A stretch of DNA of 64,000 bases from an uncultured Muribaculaceae bacterium (GTDB lineage Bacteria > Bacteroidota > Bacteroidia > Bacteroidales > Muribaculaceae). The stretch lies in assembly GCA_947625935.1 (NCBI GenBank), contig CANQQE010000002.1:114874-178873 (forward strand), in the 5' to 3' direction. The translations under genes and the position numbers were made by a program. Shown here one piece after another: positions 51,689 to 59,207 of this stretch. The notes below the pieces were generated by a model, which saw nothing but the letters and a program-made list of their open reading frames with translations, was not told the origin of the DNA and made no database searches. Position 1 is the stretch's first letter, and every line of letters begins with the position of its first letter.

Positions 51689-53212
51689 TTACTGATGAGC
51701 CTGACGCAGCAGGTCGTTGACAGTCTTGACCGGATTGAATGTAGTAATCGGCACCTCTATGAAAATTGTGTTCCAGTCACTCATGGCCCCGTTCCATAGA
51801 CCGGGAAGCTCCATAGCTTTCAACTCCTTGCCATGAAATGATTTGGAGGATATGAAACCCGCTTGGTCATCCACATAGGCGGGTAAGTCATATTTGTTTC
51901 CATCGGCATCTTTTATGTAGCAGACAAGATCCACGGGATTGAAATGAGTCGCCCCTTTCATCATTTCCATATATTCGGGATTATCTTTGTCAATCTGGTT
52001 GCTCTCAAGAATCTGTGGCGACGTGGTTCCATCGGGATTATAGGTTATGTATGGGCCACCACCGGGTTCGCCCTCGTTCTTAACCATTCCACACACACGC
52101 AGAGGACGGTTAAGTTTTCGTTTGATGTAGAGTGCCAACTCGGCATCCTCCATCGACTTCATTTCCGGATTGCGGAGGTTGAGTGTGTCATGCATAAAAT
52201 GAATCATCTCTCGCAAATCATCGATCGTATAGGCGCCGCAGTTGAGTTTTCCGAGATAATCGACAATTTTGTCATGGACCTCAATCAAATATCCGGCAAC
52301 GATTTCCTTATATTTCACGGTGTCAGCCCGGCGAGTGTCGGGAGTGACATTATCAATATTTTTAAGAAAAACGACCGATGCGTCAAGGTCATTCAGATTT
52401 TCGATCAATGCACCGTGGCCTCCGGGTCGGAACACGAGATTACCGTTCTCGTCACGGAACGGAGTGTTGTCTATGTTAGCGGCGATGGTGTCGGTCGATG
52501 GTTTTTGCTCTGAGAGAGTGACGTCGTATTTCACACCGAGCGATTTTTCCATCGCAGGAATAACCGTCGAGAGCTTTTCAGTAAAGAGATCGTGATGGGC
52601 GGGTGAGACAGTGAAATGCACTCTGACGGTACCGTCGGCTTTGCGTGCAGTCTGCGCTCCCTCGACTAATTGTTCCTCAAGTGGCGTACGCGTCGAATCG
52701 GCATAGGTGTGGAATGAAAGCAATCCCTTGGGAAGATTGCCATAGTTCATACCGTCGACGCCGATTAATGCCGCTATAATATCTTTATAACGCTTTTCAG
52801 TCAGAGAATCATCAAGCGAACGGCCATTGATGCGTTGTAATGTGGTGTCTAGCTCAGCCCTAAAGGGAGTGCGGTCTATATTGCTGATGAGTTCATCGAC
52901 CGGACTGCCGGGCTGTGGCACGGAAGCCTCGCCGTCGAGAAATGCGAAAAGAGCCTTGAACATTCGCGATGCGGCTCCTGAAGCCGGCACCATTTTGATT
53001 ACATCGCCACCGTCGGCAAGATATCGCCGCCATCGATTGATGGCCGAAGCCTCCTCATCAGCCGTTAAACGTTTGATTCCGTTCCCGGCCACCGCCGACG
53101 ATTTTATGCGCATATAAGGGAATCCGCTTTTAAAGCGATCAAGCTGCGATTGCAGCTTTTCAATTGTAATCCCTTTCTGGGATAGTTGTTCGAGATCTTG
53201 AGGTGTTAACAT
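51689..53212 (-). CDS. DUF4301 family protein
   Basis: A 507-residue soluble protein matching DUF4301, starting MLTPQDLEQLSQKGITIEKL. No signal peptide or membrane helix is visible. Motifs include MVPASGAASRMFKALFAF, which looks like a nucleotide-sugar-pyrophosphorylase-type loop, and FRPGGHGALIENLNDLDASVVF. The fold may therefore be related to nucleotidyltransferases, but I would not assign a reaction. It is monocistronic, facing the tricorn-like peptidase gene across a short region with back-to-back -7 boxes. Confidence 0.85.
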   Translation of the reverse strand: MLTPQDLEQLSQKGITIEKLQSQLDRFKSGFPYMRIKSSAVAGNGIKRLTADEEASAINRWRRYLADGGDVIKMVPASGAASRMFKALFAFLDGEASVPQPGSPVDELISNIDRTPFRAELDTTLQRINGRSLDDSLTEKRYKDIIAALIGVDGMNYGNLPKGLLSFHTYADSTRTPLEEQLVEGAQTARKADGTVRVHFTVSPAHHDLFTEKLSTVIPAMEKSLGVKYDVTLSEQKPSTDTIAANIDNTPFRDENGNLVFRPGGHGALIENLNDLDASVVFLKNIDNVTPDTRRADTVKYKEIVAGYLIEVHDKIVDYLGKLNCGAYTIDDLREMIHFMHDTLNLRNPEMKSMEDAELALYIKRKLNRPLRVCGMVKNEGEPGGGPYITYNPDGTTSPQILESNQIDKDNPEYMEMMKGATHFNPVDLVCYIKDADGNKYDLPAYVDDQAGFISSKSFHGKELKAMELPGLWNGAMSDWNTIFIEVPITTFNPVKTVNDLLRQAHQ

Positions 53213-53241
53213 GGGGTAGTGTTTTATTTAGGGTCATGTAG

Positions 53242-53274
53242 TTTCACAAAGATAACAAAAATTTTGTAACTTTG
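53242..53274 (+). promoter_or_regulatory. Promoter of the tricorn-like peptidase gene
   Basis: TTTC (53242-53245), 21 bases, then TAACTTTG (53267-53274), a perfect -7 box 32 bases before the ATG. Confidence 0.55.
53247..53254 (-). promoter_or_regulatory. -7 element of the DUF4301 promoter
   Basis: The minus strand reads TATCTTTG, a perfect -7 match 34 bases before the DUF4301 ATG. It lies within the spacer of the opposing promoter. No -33 box is clear. Confidence 0.5.
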
Positions 53275-53306
53275 GAGTGTTAATTTAATCTGAAATTATT
53301 AAACCC

Positions 53307-56300
53307 ATGAACAATAAGCACAGAGCGGTTACATTGGCGGCATTGGCATTGGCCGCAATGCAGCTACAGGCCCTCACGCCGTTATGGATGCGTGATGTCA
53401 AGATTTCGCCGAACGGCAAAGAAATTGCATTTACCTATCGGGGTGATATATACAAAGTTGGTGTAGACGGTGGCCGCGCCACGCGACTCACATCCCAACC
53501 GTCCTATGAGTCCAACCCCGTGTGGTCACCCGATGGAGCCAAAATAGCGTTTTCGAGTGACAGGCATGGTAACTTTGATATTTTTATCATGGATGCCACA
53601 GGTGGGCAAGCCAAAAGGCTTACATCTAATTCATCTAACGAGATAGCCGAGGCTTTCACTCCCGATGGGACGGCTGTGTTGTTCTCGGCATCAATACAGG
53701 ATCCGGCAAAGAGTGCGATGCACCCTTCGGCCAGAATGACCGAACTATACCGGGTACCGGTTAATGGAGGGATCGTTAAGCAAGTGCTTGGCACTCCGGC
53801 TCAGATGCCGGCGTTCGGGCCCGAAGGCAAATGGATGGTATATCAGGATATAAAAGGGTTTGAGGACGAGTGGCGCAAGCACCACACCTCATCGGTGACC
53901 CGAGACATCTGGCGATATGATTTTTCGACCGGGAAACACACCAACTTGACTTCACGCAGCGGCGAGGACCGCAATCCTCTGGTTTCACCTGATGGCAAAA
54001 CAATCTTTTTGCTAAGCGAACGTGACGGAGGGACCATGAACCTTTATTCATTCCCTGTTGATAATCCCTCGGCTGCTACACGACTGACCGAATTTACCAC
54101 CCACCCGGTAAGATTTCTGTCAGGAGCGTCTGACGGCACTCTGGCCATGGCTTATGATGGTGAGATATACATAAAAAGAAGCAATTCAGCTCCGCAAAAA
54201 GTTAATATAGAGATTGTGGAGGACTGGGGAGAACCAATCAAAAAATTACCAATAAAGAGGGGGACATCTTCGCTGGCTGTCGCTCCCGACGGAAAATCGC
54301 TCGTTCTTACCGCCCGCGGGGAGGTGTTCGCAACTTCAGTGGAATACCCGACAACGCGCCAGGTGAGTGTAACGCCTCAGGCCGAGAGCCATGTCTCATG
54401 GGGGCCTGACGCGCGTTCGATTGTCTATGCAAGCGACCGTTCAGGGTTAAACAATATATATCAGGCGACATTGGCACGCAAGGAAGACCCTGATTTTCCA
54501 AATGCGACCAAAATAACCGAGGTGGCGCTATTCGCCGACGACGGGGTGGAACGCACCCAGCCACAATATAGCCCTGATGGGTCGAAGCTCGCTTTTATAC
54601 AAGACCGTAATCGGCTGATGGTGATGGATGTCAACAGTAAATCGGTAAAGCAGTTGACCGATTCCACAATGACACCGCGCCGTAGCGGCAAAGTCAACTA
54701 TTCATGGAGTCCCGATGGCGAGTGGATAGTGATGGAAGCCGTCATGAACGGGCGCGACCCCTACACCGACATCGCTTTAATCAATGTCGCATCGGGCAAG
54801 GTGACCGATCTGACTCATTCAGGATACTTCGACGAGATGCCCCGTTGGGCTATGGACGGCCAGGCGATACTATTTCTTTCGGAACGTTACGGAATGAGAA
54901 ACCATGCGTCATGGGGATCCCAGTATGATGCAATGTTGCTGTTCCTAAACCAAGACGCGTTCGACCGTTACAACCTCAGCGAGCAAGACTACGCGATCAA
55001 AAAGGAGGCAGAGAAAGCGACCAAGAAGAAACCCGCATCAACAACAAACGCAAAAAATAAATCCAAGAAAAAAGGTGTCAAAGATGGAGCGGCTTCCGAT
55101 GGAAACGACGAGAACAAGGTGAAAAAAAGTATTGTTGAGCTTGACGGGCTTGACAGCAGACTTGTCAGACTCACTCCGGCATCGTCGCCCATGAGTGACG
55201 CATATATCACGCCCGACGGCGAAACGCTCTATTATCTGACCGAGTTTGAAAAAGGTCTCGATTTATGGAAAATCTCGTTGAGGAAGCATGAGGCTAAGCT
55301 TGTCGGAAAAGTAGGCGACGATGCCCGCCTCCTCTTGCCCGACAGCGAGGGTAAGAACCTGTTTATCGCAGGGCCGTCCACGATAAAGAAGATGGAGCTG
55401 AAGGGTGAGAAAATAAGCCCTGTGACATATAACGCCGTCATGAAACTCGATGCTGCCGCGGAACGTGAGTATATGTTCAACGATGCGTACATCCAAGAGC
55501 GCGAGCGATTTTACGACAAAAATATGCACGGTGTCGACTGGGATGGCATGACGGCTGCTTACCGTCGGTTCCTCCCACACATCGACAACAATTATGATTT
55601 CGCCGAATTGCTTAGTGAATGGTTGGGCGAGCTGAACGTGTCACACACAGGAGGACGCTATCGTCCCGCCACAACCGGCGCGGATCGCACAGCATCGCTT
55701 GGGTTGCTCTATGACTGGGACTATGAAGGCCCCGGTCTTAAAATAGTCGAAATCGTAGCGGGCGGCCCGTTTGCGACAGCGACAACCAAGGTGAAACCGG
55801 GCGACGTCATAGAGAGCGTCAATTCCGAGGTTCTGGCGGGCGACACCGATTACGCCACACTATTCACCGACCTCGCAGGAAAGAAAACCCTCATTGGGCT
55901 TTATGACCCGTCCAATGGCAAACGTTGGGAAGAAGTTGTGATACCGGTCGGTTCAGGCAAAATGAGCGATTTGCTTTACGAACGGTGGGTAAAAGCACGC
56001 GCGGCCGACGTGGATAGATGGTCAAACGGAAGGCTCGGATATGTGCATATTTCGTCGATGGACGACGAAAGTTTCCGCCGGGCCTACAGCGAGATGCTTG
56101 GCCGATATAACAACCGCGAGGGGATGGTTGTCGATATACGCTGGAACGGTGGTGGCCGTCTGCATGAAGATATCGAGGTATTGCTCAGCGGAGAAAAATA
56201 TCTCACCCAGGTAATCAGAGGCCAGGATGTATGTGATATGCCGAGCCGCCGCTGGAATAAACCGAGCGTGATGCTGATGTCAGAGGCTTGCTATAGCAAT

Positions 56301-56588
56301 GCGCACGGAACCCCGTGGGTCTACAAACACAAAGGTATCGGCAAACTGGTAGGTATGCCTGTCCCGGGAACAATGACAAGCGTCAATTGGGTGACAATGC
56401 AGGACCCAACTATGGTCTATGGAATCCCCGTCATCGGCTACCGCACAGCCGAAGGAAACTATCTTGAGAATTTCCAGCTTGAACCCGACGTAAAAATCGC
56501 CAACTCACCTGAGGCCATCGTGACGGGTGAAGATGAGCAATTGCGACGCGCCGTCACTGAGTTGCTAAAAGAACTGCCGCAAAAATAA
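53307..56588 (+). CDS. Tricorn-like S41 peptidase with TolB/WD40 propeller and PDZ
   Basis: A 1093-residue periplasmic peptidase. Residues 1-22 are a signal peptide (ending LQALT). Propeller repeats with the S-P-D-G motif (NPVWSPDGAKIAFSSDRHG) cover about 30-550. A Lys/Ala-rich linker (about 563-605) leads to a second beta region. A PDZ-like domain is at about 810-890 (KVKPGDVIESVNSEVLAGD). The S41 core follows, with the nucleophile probably Ser997 in SEACYSNAHG and the upstream VDIRWNGGGRLHEDIE. Tricorn proteases cut peptides of 6-12 residues released by other proteases. The length and order are normal for the Bacteroidetes form. Confidence 0.92.
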   Translation: MNNKHRAVTLAALALAAMQLQALTPLWMRDVKISPNGKEIAFTYRGDIYKVGVDGGRATRLTSQPSYESNPVWSPDGAKIAFSSDRHGNFDIFIMDATGGQAKRLTSNSSNEIAEAFTPDGTAVLFSASIQDPAKSAMHPSARMTELYRVPVNGGIVKQVLGTPAQMPAFGPEGKWMVYQDIKGFEDEWRKHHTSSVTRDIWRYDFSTGKHTNLTSRSGEDRNPLVSPDGKTIFLLSERDGGTMNLYSFPVDNPSAATRLTEFTTHPVRFLSGASDGTLAMAYDGEIYIKRSNSAPQKVNIEIVEDWGEPIKKLPIKRGTSSLAVAPDGKSLVLTARGEVFATSVEYPTTRQVSVTPQAESHVSWGPDARSIVYASDRSGLNNIYQATLARKEDPDFPNATKITEVALFADDGVERTQPQYSPDGSKLAFIQDRNRLMVMDVNSKSVKQLTDSTMTPRRSGKVNYSWSPDGEWIVMEAVMNGRDPYTDIALINVASGKVTDLTHSGYFDEMPRWAMDGQAILFLSERYGMRNHASWGSQYDAMLLFLNQDAFDRYNLSEQDYAIKKEAEKATKKKPASTTNAKNKSKKKGVKDGAASDGNDENKVKKSIVELDGLDSRLVRLTPASSPMSDAYITPDGETLYYLTEFEKGLDLWKISLRKHEAKLVGKVGDDARLLLPDSEGKNLFIAGPSTIKKMELKGEKISPVTYNAVMKLDAAAEREYMFNDAYIQERERFYDKNMHGVDWDGMTAAYRRFLPHIDNNYDFAELLSEWLGELNVSHTGGRYRPATTGADRTASLGLLYDWDYEGPGLKIVEIVAGGPFATATTKVKPGDVIESVNSEVLAGDTDYATLFTDLAGKKTLIGLYDPSNGKRWEEVVIPVGSGKMSDLLYERWVKARAADVDRWSNGRLGYVHISSMDDESFRRAYSEMLGRYNNREGMVVDIRWNGGGRLHEDIEVLLSGEKYLTQVIRGQDVCDMPSRRWNKPSVMLMSEACYSNAHGTPWVYKHKGIGKLVGMPVPGTMTSVNWVTMQDPTMVYGIPVIGYRTAEGNYLENFQLEPDVKIANSPEAIVTGEDEQLRRAVTELLKELPQK

Positions 56589-56607
56589 TCGGTTTCTATA
56601 AATATTG

Positions 56608-56647
56608 CCACCGCGCCACTCCCCATCCGGGGATAGTGACGCGGTGG
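56608..56647. terminator. Bidirectional hairpin between peptidase and glutaminase-like gene
   Basis: CCACCGCG (56608-56615) and CGCGGTGG (56640-56647) pair, with inner CACT/AGTG and CCCC/GGGG steps. It lies between convergent genes. T-runs are weak on both sides. Confidence 0.6.
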
Positions 56648-56699
56648 TCGCTTATAGTTATGGGTCACAAATCGGAAGAGTCAACGTCTTCCTTTATCC

Positions 56700-57626
56700 T
56701 TATTTATTTTTATCAAAATGGATATGTGCGCTCCCGAAAACACTGATGTCGAGCTTGTTCATCACAAAGCGTAAGGCTTCAGCCGCTTTTGCTGAATATC
56801 CTTTTTCAGTCAATCCGGGAGAATAGGCCGCTATACCCATCAGGCCGGGGAACACTCCGACTATGCCGCCGCCAAATCCCGACACTGCCGGCAGACCGGT
56901 GGCCACAAGCCATCCTTTGTTGGCTTTGTGCGGCCCGTGAGCTGCCATACTCGCCACTATATTCTGTGATATTTTGCCGTCATAGACAATGTTGCCAGTG
57001 AGCGGATTGACTCCGTCGGCGGCAATCGTAGCACCCATCGATGCGAGCTGCATCGCCGACGCCTTCAATGATAACTGACGCAAATAGAGGTCGATTGCCA
57101 AGGCAGTGTCATCATATAAGAAGTACCCGGTCTTAGCGATAGTATCTATTGTTCCGTCAGTTTCAACCTCTTCTTTGAGCTTCTTGTAGAGGTTATCGTC
57201 AAGTTCGGGAGCGGTTCCGATTAGATCAATTATGTTATTGATAATCAAGTCCCATTTAGCATCAGGATCACCGACCGGTTGCACTGCGCTTGTGGCGCGG
57301 ATTCCATGAGGGCTGACCGCTATTGATGGTTTGTCATGTTTCTTGCACTCACAACGCCCGCTCATCTTCAGCAAATCATCGATAGAATGCTGAGTGAGAA
57401 GCAACTCTAACAAAGGGACTTTTGCGATTGTTCCCATTGCAAAAGGCTTTCCGGCTTCTCCTGCGGCCAACTGGGTGCCGTCGGTCAAAACGGCGGCTAT
57501 ACCAAAATCATTGACATCGGCATCGGGGATGTGGGAATCAACGGTTCCGCAACTTTCTGATTTAAACTGTTTGTAAGCCTCGTCAATGGCTGCTTGCAGT
57601 TTTGATAGTCCTATGATACGTTCCAT
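56700..57626 (-). CDS. Glutaminase-family protein with altered active-site motifs
   Basis: A 308-residue cytoplasmic protein that aligns by motif with bacterial glutaminase A. Kept features are DFGIAVLTDGTQLAAGEAGKP (40-60), LYLRQLSLKASAMQLASMGA (179-198), GVNPLTG (204-210) and GLPAVSGFGGGIVGVFPG (243-260). In active enzymes the nucleophile motif is S-I-S-K; here it is TIAK (65-68), so the serine is Thr65 while Lys68 stays. The N-A-G-A-I motif is replaced by ATSAVQ (110-115), and the Tyr-containing FAYRVGLP reads WLVATGLP (238-245). It may hydrolyse glutamine poorly, use another substrate, or be non-enzymatic. It lies 141 bases downstream of a porin gene on the same strand. Confidence 0.75.
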   Translation of the reverse strand: MERIIGLSKLQAAIDEAYKQFKSESCGTVDSHIPDADVNDFGIAAVLTDGTQLAAGEAGKPFAMGTIAKVPLLELLLTQHSIDDLLKMSGRCECKKHDKPSIAVSPHGIRATSAVQPVGDPDAKWDLIINNIIDLIGTAPELDDNLYKKLKEEVETDGTIDTIAKTGYFLYDDTALAIDLYLRQLSLKASAMQLASMGATIAADGVNPLTGNIVYDGKISQNIVASMAAHGPHKANKGWLVATGLPAVSGFGGGIVGVFPGLMGIAAYSPGLTEKGYSAKAAEALRFVMNKLDISVFGSAHIHFDKNK

Positions 57627-57767
57627 ATTGAAGCTATATTTGAATTTTGATTTTTAATTTGATTTATAAACGTGCCACGCCAAGCGAAGGTTGTGGTTTA
57701 TGAATCCGTTTTTGCAAATTTTAGCCTATCTTTCGATTTGATAATCAGAATGATACTTGACTGAGTG

Positions 57768-59066
57768 TCAGAAACTGTACTGGACTGACGCCGAAATGCG
57801 GTTAGCGTGTCCGCTCGCGCCTCCCATATCGTTTCGACGGCCATGGAGATATTCAAGACCTACTTGCATATCAGGAAGGACATTATAGAAGCCATTGGCT
57901 ACAATGTACTGGCCATAGCGGTATCCCTCATGGCCCAGACTGCCTTGGTCATAGACATGGCACTGGCTATAGGAAGCCGAGACAAAGAATTTCTTTGAAA
58001 AACTGTACTTCAGACCGCCAAGCACGCCCATAACCGCGGGGGCTTTCATCTTTCCGTCTGCCCCATCGGGGATTAAATCCATGTCAAAACCGCTTACATC
58101 GTTGATATATTGAGCGTAACCTTTACCATAGGCTCCCTGATAATAGAATGTCAGGGGATCGCACAATCTTATCATTCCGCTGAGCTGCACGGCCCAGCCA
58201 AAACTCCACTCGTTCTTTTCTTTGACGAGATTGCGGTATGACAGATTTCTAATCATACCCGACAGTCTGACGTGGCTCTTGTCATTGTTCCAGGCATATT
58301 GCAGGTTAACAGGGATGTCGGGGCACCTTTGGTTTATCTTCTCGACATGCTCGTTGAGCGTATATGACGCTTTCGGGAACTCGGCCGAGATTGCGCCTGA
58401 GAAACCGTTGTCAAATCTACGGGAATAGCGCAGCAACACGTTTTTGCCGCAAGTTGCGCCCGACGGGCCCTGGCAGTCGATTGTCGGGGGTTGGGCCGAG
58501 GCATCGACAAACGTGCTTCGGGCGAGACCGGCTGTGACATTGCCGAGCGACACATAAGCCTGCTTTATCTGCATCCCGTAGCTGTCATCCTCACCTGAGA
58601 AATTGGTCTGTACATAGACGGTAAGATAGCCGAGCGAGGTTTGTCCTACCAATTTCAAATAGATGGTGGAGTGTGAGGCATCAGCACCCAAACGGTTGCG
58701 TTCAGCCGGATCAAGCGGAACTGGAATCTTATAAGTGGTAAATCCATTGTCGTCAATCGCCCCGTCGAAGTCATACATCATTTGTCCCTTGACGTAGCCG
58801 CCTATGCCCAGTGCGAGCTTCCCTTTACGGTCAAGGAACAAGAACCGTGGGGCGCCGGGATCTTGAAAATGCAGGTCGTTGGGCGAATAAAGCAAAACTA
58901 CTATCTCGTAAGGGAGTTTTGTATCGCCGTTGGTGATTACAAAAGTTCGTTCCGGAATATCTGACGGATGCGAACTGTCAGCGCGGTCCTGAGCTGAGGC
59001 ATCAATCCCCGCTGTTACCCCAATCATTGCGATTGAGAAGATAAGACTTGAATAAATTTTGGTCAT
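57768..59066 (-). CDS. DcaP-like trimeric outer-membrane porin
   Basis: A 432-residue exported beta-barrel protein with a signal peptide (1-25, ending DASAQ). A short N-terminal linker leads to FLDRKGKLALGIGGYVKGQMMYDFDG, the typical first strands of DcaP-like porins, and the protein ends in RISASVQYSF with the C-terminal Phe used for barrel insertion. DcaP porins pass small negatively charged molecules, including dicarboxylates and short peptides. It is upstream of the glutaminase-like gene on the same strand, which hints at joint use but is not proof. An imperfect dyad lies just before the start. Confidence 0.82.
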   Translation of the reverse strand: MTKIYSSLIFSIAMIGVTAGIDASAQDRADSSHPSDIPERTFVITNGDTKLPYEIVVLLYSPNDLHFQDPGAPRFLFLDRKGKLALGIGGYVKGQMMYDFDGAIDDNGFTTYKIPVPLDPAERNRLGADASHSTIYLKLVGQTSLGYLTVYVQTNFSGEDDSYGMQIKQAYVSLGNVTAGLARSTFVDASAQPPTIDCQGPSGATCGKNVLLRYSRRFDNGFSGAISAEFPKASYTLNEHVEKINQRCPDIPVNLQYAWNNDKSHVRLSGMIRNLSYRNLVKEKNEWSFGWAVQLSGMIRLCDPLTFYYQGAYGKGYAQYINDVSGFDMDLIPDGADGKMKAPAVMGVLGGLKYSFSKKFFVSASYSQCHVYDQGSLGHEGYRYGQYIVANGFYNVLPDMQVGLEYLHGRRNDMGGASGHANRISASVQYSF

Positions 59067-59075
59067 GTCTGTTAG

Positions 59076-59111
59076 GGGTTTAAGTTAACTTTATTGAAGT
59101 TGTTTAAACCC
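59076..59111. promoter_or_regulatory. Imperfect dyad upstream of the DcaP-like porin
   Basis: GGGTTTAAgTTAACTT (59076-59091) and AAGTTgTTTAAACCC (59097-59111) form an imperfect inverted repeat 10 bases before the start codon. It could be an operator or a leader hairpin; nothing else supports it. Confidence 0.3.
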
Positions 59112-59207
59112 GCTCACAATAAAAATTTAGACAAGTTTAAATCGCTTCACCAACTTTATAACAATAAAGCCTGCGAGTTGTTTCTATTCAAACGCCGAAT
59201 TAACAGG

